This document shows, in pieces, positions 1-12,740 of a DNA stretch of 64,000 nucleotides. The stretch spans positions 18,574,001 to 18,638,000 of the forward strand of contig CM076146.1 in the NCBI GenBank assembly GCA_038025085.1. The letters run 5' to 3'. Below the pieces are notes generated by a model. The model made no database searches and was not told where the DNA came from. It was given only the letters and a program-made list of their open reading frames with translations. Position 1 is the stretch's first letter. Each line of letters begins with the position of its first letter. The DNA comes from Tetragonia tetragonoides. Its lineage: Eukaryota > Streptophyta > Magnoliopsida > Caryophyllales > Aizoaceae. The translations under genes were made by a program, and so were the position numbers.

Positions 1-910
1 ATAACAAAGAATTAACAACCGACATACAAAGACCATATATTTCTCTGTCAATAAACCATATATTTCTCTGTAAAAGCAATGTCACAACTGCTGAAATATT
101 CATCCATTACAAGACCAGATCATTCGCACATAATATAAATATTCTATCGGTCTAAACATTTGTTCGTTGCTGACAACATATCATATTAACTATAATTCCG
201 TACAACTTGCCCAAAAACAAAAATCTTCATGATTAAGCACCAAAATATCCATTCGTTCTACGTTCTTATGCACAAGCAACTACTAAACAAAATGCAACCT
301 GCAGTGACAAAGCATGGGGATTATTTAGCGTCCAAAAAATCCTTTTATCAACAAGGAAGAAAAAAGCAATTTTGCAAGCTAGTAACAAAATGCTCAAATA
401 ACTCCCAACACTATATTGCAAATCCAACATAAACAAAAGATTGTAAAATTAAGGAGTGATCAAAAGAAAAGACAGACAATGATATATAGCCCCTTACTGG
501 TGGATTAGTCCACCAATGGCATTGTAAACCTCCTCTTAATCATATGGAGATATAAAGAGAAAATATTCTTAAATTGACAATGATAGATCCTCTGAGAGAA
601 ACTTAAAAACAGAATAGTCTGTAAGAGCAACCAGTAGGTGGAACAAGAAAAGCTATGGGATTCTAGGACATTAAAAGGCAAGACAACACACAGCACACAG
701 CACACAGCACACAGCACACAGTTCACATGGCTTCACACCATTGCCTTTTCCAATTGCCAAAACAACATTACACAATACAATAACAATCAAAAATCAAACT
801 TAAAACAAAGTTCCGCAAGTGTTGCCTCTCCCTCCATTTCCATGTAAATGGCTGAAAACATGACATAAGAATTAAAATTATTTACTTACCTCATGTTTTA
901 CCGCCTCAAT

Positions 911-3575
911 TCATGTTAAAAATTGTTGAGTAACCTCAGGTGGAAGCTTCGATATAAATTTTTGAAGTATATCATCAGCCATAGTCTCCCTCTGATTCTC
1001 AATATCTTTTTTCATGTTTTCTAGCTCAGCCATTTTTTTTGCATGTTCAGCTTCTAGATCTACCTTCTTTTTGTCAAAGTCAGCCTGAAGCTCATGTCGC
1101 ATATCAAGTATCTCTGTTTTTTCGACCTCAAGATCAGCTCGAATTGATTCCATGACCTCCTCAGGCACCACATACGATTTATCACAACTACCAGATACTT
1201 TCTTCAGCACTTTGTTTGTCACACCCCTACCATAAAGTCTACGACGACCACCATACTCCTTCTGCATAACAGCTAAAAAAGGATCTATAGGACCACTTCC
1301 ATCTTCTGGAGGCTTATAATTCTTCATAGCTTCCTGTATTTGGGAGAACATAAATCATCTACTTTGCTAGTAATATATGTTGGAATCTTTAATGATAATA
1401 TAATTAAGATATTTCCCTTGGTAATATATCAACTTACAATCTTTTTATCTGTATCGTCATAGGTTCAACATACACATTACCCTCTTTCCTTTTACGAGTG
1501 CGCTCAAACATCTGTGTATGAGTAGGTGGCCCCTTCTGTGGATCTTCACTCTTCTATGCAAATACAAAACATAAACATACTAAGGACATTTCATGCATAC
1601 ACAGAAAAAGAAACAACCAGCACAAAAGCCATTTCAGAAAGGCACACAAAAGATGCAGCACACTTGGAAAATAATCATCTCTTACCAATTCCTCACGAAC
1701 CCTAGCAAAACTTTTCGAACCAGCAGTGTGCATGTTTTTTGCAACTTACGGCGTGCCTTATTGTCTGAACACCGCTTCTGCACATATTGTTTCATGAGAA
1801 GTCGTTGCATGCTTGTTAGATAGTGAAAAGATGAGTGTAATTAAGAAGTCAAATTCATCAATAATACCTTCTGTTCTTTCTTGTTCCAGATTTCCAACAA
1901 CTTTAAGAAATCCTCATCAAGAATCCGTTTAGGTCGATTCTTCCATCTACCCTTGTTATCATTATATTTGTAATAATGTTTTTTCTTAAATCGACACTTG
2001 TATGTTCTCCATGCAGCTCCAATAGCTTTCAACACCAAATCTTTACCCTCTTCAGGTACAATGTATTTCCTCTATGATATACATGTATGTTAGAAATAAA
2101 AGAAAAAGATAGAATTAATTTAGCCCATCAACATCAAATATATTTAAAACATACCAGAACGTACTCCCAAATCCTCTCTTTATTGGGTACGTAGTGCCAA
2201 GACTTGTAAATCAACGGTGCATAATCGTAATCACGAGCTATGCTGCCTAAAAATCGAGAAAGTTCACCAACAGTGTCATCTTCCTCTGTCGCTGGTCCAA
2301 TAGGTTGTGCATACTCATTCAGTATAATTGGTTTACGCTTTTCAAAAGGTCGTTGATGCACACGGTGCAACATGTTGGTCCCCTTGTTTTCTTCATAGAA
2401 ATACCTACATTCCAACACCTCAATACACCTCATAAGAGTTGTTACAAAACTAACATAATCATAACAGATATTCAGTACATTCATCAAAACATATATGTAC
2501 CTTCTTTTCCCACTTCATTCCCTTCATGCCTCAAGTTCTTTCTCAAGTTGTACAGGTTCACTGTCTTCACCTTCATCATGAAATTCGTGGTTTAAGTCCA
2601 TACTTTCATCATCCCTATCATCTCCATCCATCCCATGGATGACATCTCTATCTAGAATATTGTCTATTCCTTCTGTTAGTTCAAAATCTTTTGTTTTAGA
2701 AGCATTTGACTCAAAACATTCACCAATCATATCTGTGCAAACAGTAAAAAGATTAATATCCTCACAAAACATTAATTTTAAAAAAACAAATGTTATTTTA
2801 GTAAGAATTATGTATACCTCCAGCTCTCCCAGAATCATTACGAAGTCCAGTGGATAGGTTATCAGCAAAAAGTTTACGCCTTATTGTGTCATGTGACTCA
2901 AAACTTATAGGTGTTGACCTTTCTCGCAACATTTCCTTTTGTGGTTTTGATTGTTTCTTTTTAGCTAACAGCAGCTCAACCATACTCAATGTTGCCCCAT
3001 CTTTACCATGAACTTGTTGGGACCGTTCCTTTGAGAGCCTTCCAAGTTGATCAGCCACTCTTGCTCCTTGTTGTTGCTGATTAGTTAATTGAGTCATATA
3101 TCTCTTCATGGACATTGGTGCAATATATTGATGTTGGCCATTTCCTTGTGTGACCTGCAGGTACACTAGGTTAAAATGGAATATGCTCATCTATTTGTCC
3201 ATATATTTATAGTGATACTAATGCTTTTAGATATATCTAATGGAAGAGTTGAACAAATGCTAAAAAACAGAAATATTACATTTATATTACCTTTGTTTGA
3301 ACTCTCACGCTCGTGGCAGTTTGTTCCTCATTATCTTCATTATTAACTTCAACATCAGGAACATACTCAGGATCTTTGCCATTACAAGGAATGTTCATTT
3401 TCTTTTTACCTTTTTTGCTTTTCTGACCTTCCACCAAACTTGTCATTAAGTTGCCAATGTTTGATATTCCTGACTTCCGCAATTGTTCCTTGTTCTCTTG
3501 AATTCTTGAGAGTCGTAGTCTTTCATAAGAATTCACACTTTGTTGCGTGTCTCCTTGCTTGCTTGACTTTACCAT
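911..3575 (-). pseudogene. Transposase_24 (Ptta/En/Spm, TNPA-like) gene, eight exons
   Basis: This is the second gene of the CACTA element; proteins of this family are thought to bind the subterminal repeats. Eight exons with GT-AG borders can be read on the minus strand: 3575-3291, 3154-2818, 2732-2501, 2404-2155, 2071-1868, 1777-1685, 1553-1438 and 1333-911. Family hallmarks are visible: a basic, aromatic block in exon 5 (AWRTYKCRFKKKHYYKY), HTAGSKSFARVREEL in exon 6, THTQMFERTRKRK in exon 7, and a charged helix, probably a coiled coil, in exon 8 (ADFDKKKVDLEAEHAKKM). It is damaged: an A6 run at 1735-1740 shifts the frame within exon 6, and exon 3 has an in-frame TGA at 2524. The ATG at 3575 is the first in a basic N-terminus; an upstream exon cannot be excluded. 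Confidence 0.82.
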
Positions 3576-3771
3576 TTGTAGCCTATGAACTATATATAAA
3601 AAAGTTCACTAACCTGCAAAATAAATCATGAGGGAAAAAACACAACAGTATGAAAGCTAATGCACTAACTAACATAGATTAAAAACGACACTTAGGCATA
3701 TCACCAACAAAACACACAAGAAATATCTGAGTACATTGATAACATTTCAAACACTACTAAGTATATGTAAA

Positions 3772-5640
3772 TTATGGATAAGTATCATGTTCTTCATCTG
3801 CATGCATCCAATCCCATAGAGTATCATCACAATCAGAGAGATCATCAGCTTGGTCATCAAGTTCTTGAAGATCAACCAAGCTTGTATTTGCATCGAAAAC
3901 TATGGGAGCTATGTGTTCTCTGGACAAGGTAATATCCTCATCACCAACTTGTGCAAGGGACTGTGCCCACTATCACGAGTTTCACTCCAGTAAGAGTTTC
4001 CATTATTTGCACCAAGGTCTTCTTCAAAATCATACAGATCTCTCGGCACCTTATTCACAACATAATGCAAACCAGGAACAATAGGGTCCGCCACATAAAA
4101 AACCTACTGCACTTGTGAAGGCAAAACAAATGGATCATCCATGGAGCAAAACTTGTTCATATTGACACAACTAAGCCCATAGTCGTCTTTCTCTTCTTGG
4201 TACCACACACGTCGGAACAAAACAACCGAAAACTTAGATGAATAGTTCAGCTCAAATATTTTCAATACTGCACCGTAATAAGTGACATCACCAACAACTG
4301 GATTTTTATCCTTAGAACTTGCAAAGCTAGGAGTTGAAGCTGTTAGAGTAAGTCCACTATTCTGAGTCTTACATCTAAGGTTGCGTGATTTGGTATAAAA
4401 CCTATACCCATTAACATAATACCCAGTGTATCTCCTTGCTGAAGCACTAGGACCCTTGGCCAACCTAAATATATGATCTGGGACATCATTATTCACTGTT
4501 TTAGCTTTTAACTAGGTTGCAAATTTGTTGCTGTGATTTTGTGCTTTCACCCATCTACTCCTTTTAGGCTTGTTGCTGATATAAACCTGATGTTCACTGC
4601 ATAATCAATCAATACAAAATGAAAACAACAATTATTATAATTAAAACAAGTTAATAATGTCAGAACGTACGTATTGAGAAGGGTGTAACGAGCTGACTTA
4701 CTTGATGTACTCCTCAACCTCCTTGCTATCGGAATTGAACAACGCATACCTATGTGCTTGTTCACTCAAAATAGGATCTAAAGTGAATAATTTGCCTTTC
4801 CTTCGCTTTTTTCCTCCTAAAGGATGGTCAACATTTTCAAAAATAACCACATCTGAATCATTTGCTTCACTTGATACTACATCATCACAATCCTTTGAAC
4901 CTTTATTAAGCATTGTCTTGACTCCTTCATTCATATACCGTGAGCAAAAAGCCAAGCACTCCTCGATCAAATACCCCTCTGCTATAGACCCCTCTGGACG
5001 ACTTCGATTGCGTACATTGGACTTTAATTTACATAAATATCTTTCCATGAAAAACATCCATCGATATTGTACTGGCCCACCAAGTCTAACTTGATCCACT
5101 AAATGCACAGGCAAATGCACCATAATATCAAAAAATGCTGGTACGAAAATCTTCTCAAACTCACACAATGTTTCAACAATTTCAGATTTCATTTGTTCCA
5201 GGTCGTCTACGTTCACTACCTTGCTGCATAACTTTCGAAAGAAAGCACCTAACTTGATCAAAGGGATTGCCACATGCTTGGGTAGTGATTTTCTCACAGC
5301 TACTTGAAGCAAATAATGTAGTATCACATGAGCATCATGACTTTTATAACCAAAGACTTTTCTTTCAGAAGAATGCACACACCGAGCAATATTTGATGCA
5401 CATCCAGAAGGTAATTTTGCCCCCTTTAAAACACGACAGAAAATGTCTTTCTCTTTTGAAGACATAGAAAAACATGCCTTTTGATAAAAAACATGCTTAC
5501 CATCATCTGAAATTTCAGGTTGAAGTTATTCTTTTATGCCCATTTCAAAAAGATCAAATCGAGCTTTTGCATGATCTTTTGACTTTCCCTTCATCTCCAG
5601 CAAAGTCCCTAACAGATTATCACTAATGTTTGTTTTTCTA
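3772..5640 (-). pseudogene. CACTA transposase C-terminal half (DUF4218 and DUF4216)
   Basis: This continues the TNPD-like transposase. The DUF4218 region spans about 5610-4700 (DAHVILHYLLQVAVRKSLPK, PAFFDIMVHLPVHLVDQ, GPVQYRWMFFMERYLCKLK). It ends at a consensus splice donor near 4702, with an acceptor near 4597, so an intron of about 105 bp is likely. The DUF4216 region spans about 4597-4100 (YYVNGYRFYTKSR, GDVTYYGAVLKIFELNY, FSVVLFRRVWYQ). A tail continues past a stop at 4104 (VADPIVPGLHYVVNK) into an acidic end rich in Asp, finishing at TAA near 3772. The functions of the two DUF domains are not established; they routinely co-occur with tnp2. Two or three internal stops make the gene nonfunctional. 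Confidence 0.85.
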
Positions 5641-7275
5641 TGTGCATCACATCAAGATTATACGGACATAAATTATATTGCCAGTACTGCAATTCATAGA
5701 ATATAGACCTCTTTTTCCAGGGGCAGTCACTATCATTCTTTTTTTTTCTATTTTTTTCCAAACTCATTCACAAAACTAGACAACTCATGGTAAGCATCAA
5801 CCCCCGATAAAGGTTCTGGAGCAGCCCTCAGCTCAAACTCACCATTAAATGAGTTCTTGTTACGTCGCCAAGGGTGATTTGGATCTAAGAATCTCCGATG
5901 ATCCATATAGCATGTCTTCCTACTATATTTCAAGTACAAAGAGCTGGTTTCATGATTACAACAAATACATGCAAATTTTTCCTTCGTTTTCCAACCCGAC
6001 AACATTGATAATGCTGGAAAATCACTAATAGTCCAAGTTAAGGTGGCATACATTTGGAATGTTTGATTTCTAAATTTATCATATGTCTCCAAACCAACAT
6101 CCCAAGGTCTCTCAATTCCTCAATTAGAGGCTGCAAGTAAACATCAATGTTATTGCCTGGAGACTCTAGCCCGGGAATAAGTAAGGACAACATAAAGTAT
6201 TCTGGCTTAAAGACATCCATGGTGGAAAATTATAATTGATTAGCACCACAGGCCACGTGCTATGGGATATACTCATTGTTCGAAATGGATTAAATCCATC
6301 ACTAGTCAAGCCTAACCTCACATTTCTAGGTTCCTTGGCAAAATTGGGATACAAAGAATCAAACTCCTTCCATGCTAACCCATCAACAGGGTGACGTAAA
6401 CTACCATCCTTTGGGTAGTCTGCATGCCATGTCATATATTTAGCCGTTTCTGAACACATAAACAATCGTTGGAGTCTAGGTTTTAGAGGAAAATGCCACA
6501 AAACCTTAGCCGGAATCTGAGAATTTTTTTTAGAAGGTTGATTGCCCATCTGTCCTTGTTCCTTTTATTTCCACTTAGATGTATGACAAACATCGCATTC
6601 ATTGTCATGCTCATGCTCTTTCTAGTACAACATACAATCATTAGGACATGCATATATTTTTTTTTTATAATCAAGCCCCAAGTCTCTTATGATATTTTTA
6701 GCTTCATTAAAATTACTCGGAAGCTTTGCCTCTGGAATCACTTCTTTGAAAATAATTAGGAGATCATTAAATGCCACATTACTAAGTCCATGAAGCGTCT
6801 TGTAAAGAAACAATCGGATAACAAAAGATAGTTTAGAGAAATTCTTACACCCCGGAAACAACTCTTGTTTACCCTCCTCCACCAACCTATAAAACTTTTT
6901 GGCTTCCTCGTTTGGACCTTCTTGTACCCTACTAGTTTCCTCTAGTGTATCTCTAAATCTATCATGTAATCATTCATCAATATTATCATGCATGTATGGC
7001 ATTTCCTCATCAGAAGCAACAGAGCTCATTGATGACAAATCCTCTCCATGAGAAGTCCACACATAATAGTTTTCTACGAAGCCATTTGCCTTTAAGTGAT
7101 CAAACACCTCATTTCTACGATACCAATAACGATTTACACATTGTTTGCATGGACATTTGATTTGACCCCTCCGAGCTACCTTATCAAATGAAGCATTCAG
7201 AAAATCAATCACTCCATTATCATATTCTGACAATCGTCTAGGTAAATACATCCAATTTCTATCGGCCCCCATCAC
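5640..7275 (-). pseudogene. CACTA transposase TNPD/TNP2, N-terminal half
   Basis: This is the catalytic-type transposase of CACTA elements. Residues 1-101 from the ATG at 7275 form the Transpos_assoc domain: the start MGADRNWMYLPRR and the cysteine cluster CPCKQCVNRYW are diagnostic. The frame continues through the tnp2 domain (LSNVAFNDLLIIFKEVIPEA, YACPNDCMLY, MTWHADYPKDGSLRHPVDG, RNVRLGLTSDGFNPFR, SLLIPGLESPGNNIDVYLQP). From 7275 to 6166 one frame is interrupted only by TGA, TAG and TAA codons. Frameshifts follow near 6220, 6090 and 5640. The zinc-ligand-rich segment EKFACICCNHET and the DVMH motif close the domain. The gene continues into the DUF4218/DUF4216 half. Confidence 0.88.
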
Positions 7276-9523
7276 TATTCACTGAAATAGACACAGACGG
7301 CTAGTAAATTATAAACAACAAAACCAAAACCTAGAACTGTAAGCAATAAAAGATGTCGTGCGTAAAGAGACATGCAAAGTTATGGGAAGCAATAGTCAAT
7401 GCACTCTTAGGTGACCTTATGGGACAACTTGTTGTGTACTTTATGCCAGGGAACTTATAATTTAATTTATTAGTGTTCAGAAAAATATTATTGCACAACA
7501 TCTACCTACTGACTTGTCTCTGTCTCTAACATGAGAAACACAACTAATTTAGCCATACATCTTGTGTATATTACATCCCTTTGTCTCCCTTTTTTTTGTG
7601 TCTATCTCTCTCATCTCTCCCTTTTCCCCCATTTTCACCATAGCCATATTACCCCCTGAAATCCCAAGGAGTAAGGGGCAAATTTGTCCTCCCACTCACA
7701 GGGAACAAGACGGTGTAATATACACTGGTTAGTGTATGGGTAGCCCTTACCTGAGAAACATGTTAGGTGTATTCAAAGAGTAGTACAATTTGGGCTTTAT
7801 TTAACTAAGGATCAATAGATGCCCCTTCAACTCTTACTTTTCTATCCAGAAAATGAAAAAAAAAATGCACTTTAACATGAAGCACACAAGAACACAAATA
7901 GTACTCTTATACATACATACGAAATTGTGAAGCAGTAGCTCCTAATTTACTTCTTAAGGTGTCACATATTACTCATATGGAAGTCCTCATTTGCATAATA
8001 AGCACCATACCCACCAGAAAATGGTAAGAAAAAACAACAATGTGCACATTAGAGGCTCTCATGCCCATAACTCTGAGTAAGAAAGAAGCATGCAAGTTTA
8101 AAGACCAAGCAACAAATAAAATCCGCAACATCATTAAAAAATTAAGCTTATTGGCAGCTATATAGATATATACTATCGTACCACTTTAACTTTTTAAATA
8201 AGAAGTACTCATTCAATCATGGGTGCACATAAGAAGTCACATAAAATATGACTACGCTACTTAAACGTATTAAACTAATCACATAGCCTAACAAGTTTTA
8301 ATATGCAATCATGGATATTATATATAATTACTTCTACCACCACCAAATCAATCATGGCTTCACAAACCTATAAATCATTCCTGGAAACAGCACCATAAAA
8401 AGTTTTCTCTCTCCTATCCTGTATCAATGTGTAAAGGACCTGTAACTCCATTTCTTATGGAAAGTACCTTCTTTCATATACTTCTTTCTCTCTCCTCCTT
8501 CCCTGGCAAACCCTCATGAACCATTTCTCACATAGATTATAGAATGATAACCACTAAAATTTTGCAACCAAAGAAATTGCAAATTTGAAGGTCACGTATA
8601 CAGCCCACACATTAAAGCTATACATAAATTCAGTAAACCACTGAAATTAGGTTTTCTGATTATGCAAGCAAACAAATTAAAAAATAAAAAACTTTTAAAA
8701 CATATCTACATAATTAGTTACTAGTTTCTACAATCCAATTTCACGGTAACAATAAGATCGAAAAAAGTGTTGTGCTTAAACCCCAAATAACTGGTTCTAG
8801 TAGCAAGAGAGTGAAACCAAATATAGAACAAAGAAACCCAGATAATCGTTTGACAGCAAAATGATGAGAAAAGGAAAGAATTAGTGAATAGGGTGTGTAA
8901 TTTACCGAAGATTTCAGTAGACCGATTTCCTTTAAAGTCAATGGCGTCGTTGGTGGGTTCTCGTAGCTATGTGTCCCGAAATTTGATTGAAACGATTTGA
9001 AGGAAGAGAGAATTGCAGCAACAACACTTACTCAGCACCCATTACTTAATCGCAACAATAATTTTGAGTGTGAATATGATTTGAGGAAAGAGGGAAGAGA
9101 GAGCAAGTAGGAGAAGGGGAGAGAATACGACTGACCCAGACTCTCAGTAACCCTACCAACTTTACTAATTCTTTTTTTTCCTTTTCCCTTTTTTTTTCAC
9201 TCGGGCGCTCAAATGAAATTGGAGTCCCAATTTTTTCAATCACCCGCCTCCATTTCATTTTGGCCCGCCCCCGTGTAATAATATTGGTAACGTTTATAAT
9301 ATAGAAACTGCAGTAGTCAAATAAAGCGTTGTATTTTACAACATTTAAATGCAACGCTTTATTTCAACGTTGCAATATGTGTACAAATTTAGCGGCGTTT
9401 AAAAAAAAGTGTTGCACTTGGCTATTTTAAGCAGCATTTAATTGAGAACGTTGCTATTGCCACTGTCCTGCTCATAAATGCAGGAGTTTGTAAAAGTGCT
9501 GCATTCAAAATGCTGCTTTAGGT
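7276..9523 (-). other. CACTA 5' subterminal and leader region, non-coding
   Basis: These 2.2 kb lie between the transposase ATG and the terminus. I see no credible coding region. Positions 9340-9480 hold several copies of AACGTTGC/GCAACGCTTT-type words in both orientations, as expected of CACTA subterminal transposase-binding repeats. A pyrimidine-rich tract at 8460-8510 and runs near 9165-9200 are low complexity. Confidence 0.5.
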
Positions 9524-9542
9524 CTTTTTTGTAGTAGTGTAA
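9524..9542 (-). repeat. CACTA terminal inverted repeat and TAA target duplication
   Basis: The minus strand reads CACTACTACAAAAAAG, and the flanking TAA continues directly into chromovirus sequence. The paralogous site near 25943 has the same flank without the transposon, which fixes the boundary. Confidence 0.88.
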
Positions 9543-9908
9543 TCACGATGCTTCACATCCTTGATCTTGACACGTAACTCCTCTAAAAATGAGTCATGAA
9601 CTTGCAACTGTCGGATCTCATCATAGATCGACGGTCGCACTACAAGTGCATTCAGCAATACTGCAAATCTCACCTTGTTGAACCACTTCTAAGTCCAACT
9701 TTCTGAATTCCTCACACAAGTCATATGGTAGTACCATCATGTTATTCACAGTGTGTGAAGTATTCCTACTCAACCCATTAGCCACTACATTGGTCTTTCC
9801 CTCGTGATACTAAATATCCAAATCGTACTCAGATATCAACTCGAGCCAGCAAAGTTGCCTCATATTCAACTCCTTTTGAGTGAAGATATAATTCAAAATC
9901 TTGTGATC
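9540..9908 (-). mobile_element. Chromovirus fragment (RNase H to integrase linker)
   Basis: This stretch is nearly identical along its length to 25943-26313 of the Tekay-like element: same order, same strand, scattered substitutions. It encodes the C-terminal part of RNase H and the linker before the integrase zinc finger (for example the NVVANGLSRNTSHTVNNMMV region). One end was cut by the CACTA insertion and the other by an abrupt join to a Tat element at about 9903-9912. Confidence 0.85.
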
Positions 9909-11907
9909 AAGACTCACGAAACTCTCTTTCCATTGCATTCCACGGTAATGTAGAGAGAATGATTGTGATCGATGTCTTGGGGAAGGTCTTGATCAGAAAA
10001 TTGAAGTATTTGAGCTGACCCATAAACCATTCCGACTATTTCATCCGGGGATATATTTGAATTTACTGCTACTTCATTGAGATGTTTGAGAACTGCAGCT
10101 CTATGTGGCTGCGAGGTCACGTGTAACTTCCAAATTGAGACATTGGAATTCACCTCTTTCATCCTTTTGATTGCCTCATCATCGGCCTCTTCCCCGGTCA
10201 CTGCTTCCTTTCCTTTCTCCTTTTGGCGTAACGCCTCTAATGGGTTTTCATCCTCTAAATGTGATGGCTTAAAATGTCTTCCCGTTATTGTGAGATGAGC
10301 CACTGTGGTGTCTTCATCATCATCAGGTAGGTCTTGTACGCATATTGCCATGCAGGAATCATGAGTATGCCCCGAGCCTTCTCTCTCGATAAATTCTATC
10401 ACTGAAGCATCTTCTTCTTTGGCTTCATGATCAAGCATCAGGAATCCCCCATCGCATTCCAAAGTTGAACATAGATTGGAGAACATCTTGTCATTAACCT
10501 CAAAATGCGTAATAGGCTTCAACATTACTCGTGATCTAGTGGACAAGTCCATAATCAAAACTTTCGCGGTAGGAGACAAGGAAACCTCCATTATTAGTCT
10601 TGGCTTGCTTTCGGTTATCAACTCTATTGGATCAACCCCCGACGTGTCAAGAGATATTGCAGAAATCTGATTCATTTTATAACTCGGGAGCGGATTTTTT
10701 GTGATATTGGGGGTATTGCTGCTGGTTTTGGAGGTATTGATAGTGAGTTTTTCTTCATCAATCAAATCTTGAATTTTGTGCCTTAAGGCCAAGCATCATT
10801 CGACTGTATGTCCTGAATACTGATGGAATTTGCAATGGTCGCTTGGATTTTGATTAGGCCTCAATGGTGGTTGTGGTCTTGCGGCAAGGGCTTGAATCAT
10901 TCTTGCTTTAGTTAACTTTTCAAAGGGTTGCGTTAACGACATGCCGAGGTTAGTGAATTCACGTCTTGGGGTGAGTTGGAATGCTGTGGACGAGACAATG
11001 TTGCTAATTTCAGCAGACTTTCCTAACCCTTGAAGTGGCAAATTATAGGGCCCTTTTTCGTATCTCGAAGTTGACGCTGGTTCTTCTTTCTTAACCTCTG
11101 TCCTAAGAGAGTCCTCAGTTGCTGATCCAGTGGAAATTAAAGATTTGAAAGAAGGGAAATATTAAAACATCATCTTTCCTTTCAAGTCCGGTTTGAGGTT
11201 CTGAACTATCATCTGAATCTGGTATTCCTCTGTTGGTCGATTTATCATTTGAGAAGCCTTAGCCCTCCATCTACTAATGAAAGTAGAGAATGTTTCAGTA
11301 GGGTACTGATAAGTTGTTTCAAGCTAAGATCTCTCCTGGTCACATCAACATCTTCGTTATACTTGTATTATCGAGTGAATTCTCGGACAATACTGGACCA
11401 AGTAGATTTCTTTGAATTCTCAAGCTGGAAAAACCACTAAGCTGCTGCCCCGTCTAGATATTGTTGGAAGAGTTGAGCAATCGACTGTTCTGACACACCC
11501 CTTGGGCTCATTGCCCCTACATACATTTTGAGGAAAGTCGTGGGAGTTTCCGTTCCATTGAACTTCGATATGTTGGGCATTTTGAACCCTGCCGGTAGGC
11601 GAGATTCAGGGAACAGAGTTAAGTCGTGGATATCAAGTCACGCTTCTGCAGTAGTCATACCCTTCAGAATTTCATTCATCTTTGTAATGTCTTCACTCAA
11701 TTTATCATCACTGGCTACAGAGCCGCTTTCGAAGTTAAAAGGAATGCCACCAGTTGGTGATCCCTGATCATGTTCCCTGTTCATATGAGTCAGAGTCTGT
11801 TCTATCATGTCTTGTCGGGACAGCAGCAACTGTATCATTTCCCTCACTTCAGTAAGGGCATCTGGAGGAGGAGGAGGTGGAGGATTCTGGTCTGGAATAT
11901 CAGACAT
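9905..11907 (-). pseudogene. Tat Gag-protease, truncated
   Basis: The start ATG at 11907 begins MSDIPDQNPPPPPPPDALTE and aligns with the start of the second copy at 59547. The Gag core includes TFLKMYVGAMSP and IAQLFQQYLDGAAA. A CHHC-type knuckle follows (CKFHQYSGHTVE), with the fourth ligand after a stop near 10796. The segment 10792-9914 is open for 292 codons and ends just before the protease active site, where a TGA replaces an Arg codon found in the other copy. Frameshifts and stops separate the Gag blocks. It would normally build the particle core and process the polyprotein. Confidence 0.85.
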
Positions 11908-12735
11908 TTTTGGTGGTGTTGAGAAGATTTCGCGAAATATGGTAGAAGGAGTAGGTAATGAGGCAACACTAGAAAATGAAGATGAACTGAAAATTGGAGT
12001 AGTTCGAACGAGCCTGATGGAGGGACGAATCCAACGGGATGTCCTGCACAATGAAAATATGCAAAGTTAGGCAATATGATAAAGAAAATATTTTCCGTAT
12101 ATAGCCCTGTAGAAATAAAAAAAAAAATTCTTTTTTGAAAACTCATTTTTCAAATATAATTTTTTTTTTTTGGAAATGGTGAAATTTTGGGAAAGTCCAT
12201 AATGAAGAAAAAGAATTTATTTCAAAAGATTTTCGAAAGAAGAAATTTCATGGTATGTATATGAGATGTATGAATGCATGGTGACAGAGTTAATCGAACA
12301 TAGTGCAATTCAAGCATGCATCGGTCCAGTGCTCGCCTAAAGTCAATCTATAAACGATATTTTCACATCTTTAGTTTCTCTGAGTTTTGGAGTACGCACA
12401 CAGGGACTTGCACTTGGTAAATGCAAGTATGCGTCGTAGCTTCCTTAATATTTTATTGATTTGCTAGTCTGGAGCTCACTTGATGAACGAGACCCCCTTA
12501 AGAAAATGAAAAATAAAATCGTTGTGTGTGTGCGCGGACCATTTGTTCAAACAAGCATTCCAAACACACATAATTGCACATATTTACAAGTTGTGTACAA
12601 GATATAAACAGAATAGGCATAACGAATACATTCATTAAACACCTAAACCAAATTCGAAAAGCTTCCAAGGGAAATGACATACTTTCGGATTTAGACCTCT
12701 TTTCGAAATAAAGTTCCCCGGTGAAGTCGCCAGTC
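11908..12735 (-). other. Tat copy 1 leader with primer-binding site
   Basis: This is non-coding leader between the LTR and gag, similar to 59548-60426. The PBS on the minus strand reads TGGCGACTTCACCGGGGAAC (about 12733-12714), three bases after the LTR end. It is the same PBS class as in the elements at 28280 and 60410. Confidence 0.7.
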
Positions 12736-12740
12736 TGTGG

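Larger units (their letters stand above)
1..9539 (-). mobile_element. CACTA (En/Spm) DNA transposon, 5' part
   Basis: The 5' terminus on the minus strand reads CACTACTACAAAAAAG at 9539-9524, the canonical CACTA terminal inverted repeat. The next three bases, TAA (9540-9542), fit a 3-bp target duplication, and the same TAA is present at the unoccupied paralogous site 25943-25945. Two genes follow in the usual CACTA order: a TNPD-like transposase (3772-7275) and a Transposase_24-type gene (911-3575). The matching 3' terminus is not visible, so it lies left of base 1. Bases 1-910 lie downstream of the second gene and hold only AT-rich DNA and a short CACAG-rich repeat near 683-722. Stops and frameshifts in both genes indicate a non-autonomous relic. 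Confidence 0.9.

Noticed and set aside
7276..9350. Several 60-100-codon ORFs in the CACTA leader
   Set aside because: No domain, no codon bias and no splice context; treated as chance ORFs.
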